Part shown: piece after piece, positions 59,455 to 64,000 of the stretch
Layout of the letters: each line of letters opens with the position of its first letter
How positions within the stretch are numbered: position 1 is the first letter of the stretch
Assembly (NCBI GenBank): GCA_965204095.1
Contig: OZ241991.1
Location: 4,960,001 to 5,024,000, forward strand
Source of the DNA: JAPPLB01 sp965204095
Lineage (GTDB): Bacteria > Acidobacteriota > Terriglobia > Bryobacterales > UBA6623
Direction: 5' to 3'
DNA length: 64,000 nucleotides
The notes under the pieces: generated by a model
Database searches by the model: none
Seen by the model: the letters and a program-made list of their open reading frames with translations, nothing else
Told to the model about the DNA's origin: nothing
Translations under genes and position numbers: made by a program

Positions 59455-61290
59455 TTGAGCGTCTTTCCCCATCTCGATGCGTTAAAAGATAAGGCCGCGG
59501 CCCTCCCCGCTTTTCCTGGCGTCTATCTGTACAAGGACGGACGCGGGCGGGTGATCTACGTCGGAAAAGCGAAGAGTCTGAGGGATCGTGTTCGCAGCTA
59601 CTTTCTTGAGGACAAACTCGCCGATGCCAAGACGGGCACATTGCTCTCTGAAGCCCGGGACATCGACTACATCGCCGTAGCCAACGAAAAAGAGGCGCTC
59701 GCTCTCGAAAACAACCTCATCAAGCAACGGCAACCGCGGTACAACGTCCTGCTGCGGGATGACAAGACCTATCCCTACATCAAGCTGACTAGTGAGCGTT
59801 TCCCGCGCGTCTATGTGACGCGTCGCCTTCGCAAGGACGGTTCGACTTACTACGGCCCCTATTTTCCCGGTAATCTCGCCCATCGCATCGTGCGGTTCAT
59901 TCACCGCTATTTCCGCATTCCTTCCTGCCGCGTAGACCTGACGCGCTACCACCCTCGACCGTGCCTCGAGTACCACATTCAGCGCTGTTGGGGACCTTGC
60001 GTCGCAGGACTGACGACCGACGCCGTCTACGGCCGGGCCGTAGCCGACGTCCGCGCTTTCCTGGAAGGCCGCCATACGGAGCTGATCCGCGATCTGCGCC
60101 ATAGAATGCAGGCGGCCGCCGAGGAGATGGAGTTCGAGCAAGCCGCAGCACTGCGGGACCTGATTGCGACGGTCGATGAACTCAAGGAGCGGCAGCGTGT
60201 GGCTGCCGTGGAAGGCAGGGACATCGATATTTTCGGGGTCCATGCCGAACCTCCTTTGGTGGCCGTAAATCTGTTTCACGTTCGGAACGGACGCGTCGTG
60301 GACCGGCGCGAGTTCTATTGGGAAAACGTTGATCAGTTCGAGAAACGAGAGTTCCTCTCGAGCCTGCTGATGCAGATCTATCTCGATGCGCAGTATGTTC
60401 CTTCACTGATTCATGTGCCGGTCGACTTTGACGGCCGCGATGTCATGGAAGAGCTCCTGAGCGAGAGGCGGAAACGCAAAGTTGTCATTGCGGCACCGCA
60501 GCGCGGTTCGAAACGGGCCATGCTTGATCTGGTCGAGACCAACGCTCGTCACGGATTCGAGCAACGCTTCCGGGTGATGAAACCTTCGTCCAAAGCCATC
60601 ATGGACGCACTGGTCGACGCGCTGAATCTTTCCGCCCCCCCGGAACGCATCGAATGCTTCGATATTTCGCATATCCAGGGAAGCGATACGGTCGCTTCGA
60701 TGGTCGTTTGGGAAAACGGCCGCATGAAGAAAGGCGACTACCGCAAGTTCATTATCAAGACCGTTGACGGCATCGACGATTTCTCATCGATGAGGGAGGC
60801 CGTGACGCGCAGGTACAGGCGTCTTCAGGAAGAACAGAAGCCGTTTCCGGGCTTGATTTTGATCGACGGCGGGATTGGGCAACTGCATGCCGCCGTCGAG
60901 GCCCTCGAAGCGCTGGGCGTCATCAACCAGTCCGTCGCCGCCATCGCCAAGCGTGAAGAAATCATCTACGTTGTCGGCCAAGAGGACGAGCCGGTCTGCT
61001 TGGACCGCTTCTCTCCAGTGCTCCACCTGATGCAGAAGGTGCGCGACGAGGCCCACCGCTTTGCTGTCGCTTTCCATCGCAAGCGTCGAGATTCGCGAAG
61101 ACTCGGTAGCGTGCTGCTTGAGATCCCCGGTGTCGGGGACAAAACGGCTCGCAAGCTTCTGCGCACCCTTGGAAGCCTGCGCAGGATCGAAACCAGCTCA
61201 CTCGATGACCTTCAGAAGGTTGTCGGACAAGTGCAGGCCGAGCGTATCCATCGCTTCTTCGCCGGCCCCAACGGGGCTGCGGAGACATAG
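59455..61290 (+). CDS. uvrC: UvrABC excinuclease subunit C
   Basis: A 611-residue nucleotide-excision-repair nuclease. The GIY-YIG domain opens the protein (FPGVYLYKDGRGRVIYVGKA). The UVR motif is in ELIRDLRHRMQAAAEEMEFE. The RNase H-like half shows RIECFDISHIQGSDTVASMV and GLILIDGGIGQLHAA. Tandem HhH motifs (LEIPGVGDKTARKLLRTLGS) end it. It cuts on both sides of bulky lesions with UvrB. The start is TTG 59455; GGAGG at 59438-59442 is rather distant (12 bases). MITE-A copy 13 is directly upstream. Confidence 0.95.
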   Translation: MSVFPHLDALKDKAAALPAFPGVYLYKDGRGRVIYVGKAKSLRDRVRSYFLEDKLADAKTGTLLSEARDIDYIAVANEKEALALENNLIKQRQPRYNVLLRDDKTYPYIKLTSERFPRVYVTRRLRKDGSTYYGPYFPGNLAHRIVRFIHRYFRIPSCRVDLTRYHPRPCLEYHIQRCWGPCVAGLTTDAVYGRAVADVRAFLEGRHTELIRDLRHRMQAAAEEMEFEQAAALRDLIATVDELKERQRVAAVEGRDIDIFGVHAEPPLVAVNLFHVRNGRVVDRREFYWENVDQFEKREFLSSLLMQIYLDAQYVPSLIHVPVDFDGRDVMEELLSERRKRKVVIAAPQRGSKRAMLDLVETNARHGFEQRFRVMKPSSKAIMDALVDALNLSAPPERIECFDISHIQGSDTVASMVVWENGRMKKGDYRKFIIKTVDGIDDFSSMREAVTRRYRRLQEEQKPFPGLILIDGGIGQLHAAVEALEALGVINQSVAAIAKREEIIYVVGQEDEPVCLDRFSPVLHLMQKVRDEAHRFAVAFHRKRRDSRRLGSVLLEIPGVGDKTARKLLRTLGSLRRIETSSLDDLQKVVGQVQAERIHRFFAGPNGAAET

Positions 61291-61390
61291 AGGAGGCTTC
61301 TTCCAGCAACTGGGATCCCTCCCACTAGTACGTTTCAAGGATGTCCGTTTGTTTATATCGTGAGAGAAAGAAAAAAAACGGTTCAATCGC

Positions 61391-61420
61391 TTGTCAGTAG
61401 CTGAGTTGACAACTTACAAT
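61391..61420 (+). promoter_or_regulatory. Promoter upstream of MITE-A copy 14 and the large exported-protein gene
   Basis: TTGTCA (61391-61396), an 18-base spacer and TACAAT (61415-61420). Transcripts towards the downstream gene would carry the whole MITE-A hairpin in their 5' leader. Confidence 0.6.
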
Positions 61421-61450
61421 CGGCCCGATTGGAGTTGAGGAAGGGGCTAG

Positions 61451-61627
61451 CCTGCATTTCTCACTACGCGGCGAGGTGAAGTGCGTGAGAGGGCCGTCAG
61501 GACGAGGCGCGAGCCGCTTGGCGCGCGCAGGCGTACTTGAACGGTACGTTGAGCACGGCAAGCAAGCGCAACGAAGTCCTGGCGGTCGTATCGCGTGCTT
61601 CGACCGTCGGGTGGTGAGAAATGCAGG
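61451..61627 (+). repeat. MITE-A copy 14
   Basis: Full-length (177 bp), perfect CTAG flanks (61447-61450 and 61628-61631). It lies between a promoter-like sequence and the next start codon. Confidence 0.93.
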
Positions 61628-61674
61628 CTAGGTACATCCGGTGGCTTCGGATGATCTTTCAACGGGAGAACATG

Positions 61675-64000
61675 ATGAGTCGCACTCTGATGGTGACCCT
61701 TTTTGTGGTATGCGCACTGCCTCTTTGGGCGGAGAGTGAAGCTGCGCGTCATGCGGTCGAACTGGAGCAATCGGGCGAACCCCTCCAGGCTCGGCAGGTC
61801 TTGGCCGACGCAGCGGCAGCGCCCCGGTCAAGCCGCGAGGACTTGCTTGCGTACGCCGAGTTCCTTGACCGCTATGGGGACGCGGACCGTTTGCAGGCAT
61901 ACGAGAAAGTTCTGAACAACACGCCTGCTTCTGACGCGGACGGTCGCCGGAGCCTGATGCGCCGACTGGTCGTCATCGCTCTGGCGGACGGTCACGACGA
62001 AGAAGTGGGCCGGCTTTTGCAAATGTACCGTGATGCCGGCGGACAGGGGTTGCGTCTTGCCGAACAGATTGTCGACCCCGCTCCGGCCAACGAGGGCGCC
62101 AATACTTGGGCTAGCATTCCGGGGCCTCTCTTCTCGTTTCGAAGGATGGCGGCGCTTTCCTCAGACCAGAGCCCCGAGGAACTGTTCCCTGCGCTTGCGC
62201 GCAACATTGTGACAAGCGGCTATCGGGCCACCGCGGGTTTGGACTCGATGGTTCCGACGGAGTATCTCAAGCTCATCCAGCAATATCTGTCGCAGGCGCG
62301 GGAGTTGCAGCAACTCGCAGGAGCCGACGAGACGATCCGCATTCCTACCTGTGAGTCGAGAGAGACGGCGCAGATCCTCAAGATCCTGGGCTTCCGGCTG
62401 CGGAACGAGTGCGGCCCGGAAGCGGTGCTGGAAACCGTCAATCCGTCACGGGCGTTTCTTTCGATCGATTCGGGGTTCCCATTAGCCGACTTGGAGCAAG
62501 CCTTCCGTCAGGAGCGGGCCTTCGAGATGCCGTACAAGTCGACCCATCTGCCCGTGCTCTTCGGCAAGGACTACTGGATGGGTATTGTGCGACGCAAGGC
62601 CGAGGGCGATTTCGTCGATAACCTGCTGGCGAATCCCATCATGGCGCGGCTGTATGTCGCTCTTGGCAAGATACATCGGCCCACCGCTTTGGCGTTGCGG
62701 GAGAAGATAGGCAGCGAGCGCATGCTCGACTTCGCCAACGTGCTCGACTTTTTCGGCGGAATGTTCGAGTTGAAAGAAAGCAAGGCTGTGGTTCCGTTGG
62801 GTCCGAAAGCTCGTGATGTCTGGCACAAGCTTGTTGGTGTTTCTTCCGACCAAGGGGCGGAGTTCTTGCAGCGGCTGGTCGAGCTGGATGACGGCTGGAT
62901 GGTCTCCTACTACGATTCGATGTGGCGGGTGGACGGCCGGGTGGCGGAGTATTTTAGTGACCCGACGCGCCTTGAACGGTTTTATATGGCCGTCCGGGGC
63001 AAGGTGACGAGCCCCGGTCCGGCGCGGCCGATTTTTAGGGCCAACTCGGACCTGATGCTGCTCATTACGCGCCTTGATGTGAAGCCGAATGGTCAGATTC
63101 ATCTTCCGGGCGGAATGGATCCGTGGAAGAATCTCTTCACGGTTCACCCCCACGGCGAATACGACGGGCGTCTCGCGAAAGCGGCTCCGAATTGGACGCA
63201 ACCGGACGACGTCGTCGAAGCCATGTTCGGCATGTGCCGCAAGATGGTCGAGAACGAGCCGCTGCAGATGTTCATCTCTCTCACAAACATGGATCGCGCC
63301 CGGGATCAGCCCATGTCTCCAGCAGCAGTAGAGAAGTTGCTGTTGGCCTATCCCGATTTCGGTGATCAGTTCAGCATGTTCAACGAAGCGCCGGCTCTGC
63401 CGGAAGAGACGATCTTGGCGTACTTCGACTCACTGCAAAAATTCAAGAAAGGACGTAACCTCACGCGGCGGGCGGATGCGATCGGCACGCATCAAGCCTT
63501 GTTCAGTCTGTGGCGGATCTTCGTCCGACAGGGACAGATCCCTTCCACCGACGCCGAGCGTTCGTTTCGAGCCCTGATGGCCGTGCTGCGGGATGTCGGC
63601 AGCGAGCAAGCCATCTTTGAGGCTGGCCGGGCAGGCGTCAAAGTCTTGTTGGCGGCCACCGGTTCGTCGGAGGACGAATCCCCCCAGGACAGGTTGATTG
63701 AGTTGCTGGCCGGAAATCCGAATCCGAATGAACGCAGCATTCATGAAGAGATGGTCCAGACGCTCAACAGCCGCTTCACCTCGCAGCGGCTGGTCTCGGT
63801 CAAAGACATCTTCGACCTCGCGGATCATCTGGAACGGGTGTCGCGCGGTGAGAGCTTCAATGTCGCGATGGCGAATCGGCTGGCGTCTCGTATCTCAGAG
63901 GTGCGGCTGCCTCGTTCGAGCCTGTCATCGGAAGAGTCAAACACATTCGCGCAAGGGAATTGGATCGAGAAACACATTCAGCGTCAGCGTTCGATGAACT
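61675..64000 (+). CDS. Large exported protein of unknown function, right end beyond the window
   Basis: At least 775 codons with no stop up to the right edge. The start is ATG 61675 (another ATG at 61672), with GGGAGA upstream. Signal peptide SRTLMVTLFVVCALPLWAES. A TPR-like N-terminal part follows (RHAVELEQSGEPLQARQVLA), then long helical segments, including FLSIDSGFPLADLEQAF and SPQDRLIELLAGNPNPNERS. I do not recognise the family; the style matches large acidobacterial periplasmic proteins. Confidence 0.75.
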   Translation, partial: MSRTLMVTLFVVCALPLWAESEAARHAVELEQSGEPLQARQVLADAAAAPRSSREDLLAYAEFLDRYGDADRLQAYEKVLNNTPASDADGRRSLMRRLVVIALADGHDEEVGRLLQMYRDAGGQGLRLAEQIVDPAPANEGANTWASIPGPLFSFRRMAALSSDQSPEELFPALARNIVTSGYRATAGLDSMVPTEYLKLIQQYLSQARELQQLAGADETIRIPTCESRETAQILKILGFRLRNECGPEAVLETVNPSRAFLSIDSGFPLADLEQAFRQERAFEMPYKSTHLPVLFGKDYWMGIVRRKAEGDFVDNLLANPIMARLYVALGKIHRPTALALREKIGSERMLDFANVLDFFGGMFELKESKAVVPLGPKARDVWHKLVGVSSDQGAEFLQRLVELDDGWMVSYYDSMWRVDGRVAEYFSDPTRLERFYMAVRGKVTSPGPARPIFRANSDLMLLITRLDVKPNGQIHLPGGMDPWKNLFTVHPHGEYDGRLAKAAPNWTQPDDVVEAMFGMCRKMVENEPLQMFISLTNMDRARDQPMSPAAVEKLLLAYPDFGDQFSMFNEAPALPEETILAYFDSLQKFKKGRNLTRRADAIGTHQALFSLWRIFVRQGQIPSTDAERSFRALMAVLRDVGSEQAIFEAGRAGVKVLLAATGSSEDESPQDRLIELLAGNPNPNERSIHEEMVQTLNSRFTSQRLVSVKDIFDLADHLERVSRGESFNVAMANRLASRISEVRLPRSSLSSEESNTFAQGNWIEKHIQRQRSMN

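Noticed and set aside
4132..61620. Recurrent short ORFs on both strands with similar peptides (PSGGEKCRL, TPARAKRLAPRPDG, SLHFSPRGEAKCVRG)
   Set aside because: They all lie in MITE-A copies. The similarity is that of the repeat DNA, appears in several frames at once, and lacks ribosome sites.
1..64000. tRNA or rRNA genes
   Set aside because: No cloverleaf with a GGTTCGA-type T-arm or rRNA core was recognised by reading; a covariance search would be decisive.

Overview
The window looks like a chromosome segment of an Acidobacteriota bacterium, most likely from the Solibacter/Bryobacter lineage. The evidence is the protein set: a secreted VWFA-related protein of the acidobacterial type, an Oar-like TonB-dependent receptor with a carboxypeptidase-regulatory N-terminus, a DUF1553/PSCyt/WD40/pre-peptidase-domain group, many exported versions of normally cytoplasmic enzymes, and high GC throughout. 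The phylum call is an inference from family content, not from a marker gene.

Layout. 1-4055: end of a PSD1-type operon (DUF1553 protein, cytochrome-WD40 protein, PPC-domain protein). 4302-5511: aroF (DAHP synthase) read leftward behind a complete-looking transcription attenuator whose 15-codon leader peptide contains Tyr-Tyr-Trp. 5819-7552: an intact IS1380-family insertion sequence. 8160-20478: a CpoB-like protein, pterin dehydratase, a secreted TIM-barrel protein, and a carbohydrate/hydroxy-acid group (class III aminotransferase, tartrate-dehydratase-like enolase, xylose-isomerase-like protein, beta-propeller hydrolase, GldA, MDR dehydrogenase). 20898-27045: infC with an AUU start, HU, a UMF1 transporter and a three-domain ACP/AMP-ligase/acyltransferase. 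27426-30477: glutathione peroxidase, site-2 protease, and a small HTH plus Abi (HEPN) pair. 30982-39820: exported dehydrogenase, M19 dipeptidase, PhzF, DapA-like, ACT protein, coiled-coil protein and a tandem-domain ThyX. 40008-46665: an accessory island with an IS3 wreck, an Hsp70-like ATPase and a large SNF2/RapA-like helicase, which is the best candidate here for an undescribed defence-type system. 46666-64000: DUF4175-like/MoxR pair, an epimerase-like lipoprotein, TPR-TonB, a strange simple-sequence repeat cluster, TonB receptor plus VWFA protein, uvrC and a large exported protein that runs off the right edge.

The strongest global signal is a family of about 176-200 bp interspersed elements (called MITE-A here), 16 copies in 64 kb. 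They have long imperfect terminal inverted repeats, sit between duplications of a 4-base target (CTAG, CTAA or TTAG), and share their tips and target with the resident IS1380-family element, so they look like its non-autonomous passengers. Fifteen of sixteen point the same way regardless of gene direction, and five abut or overlap gene stop codons. Three smaller repeat families and a tract of short tandem words add to an unusually repeat-rich intergenic landscape.
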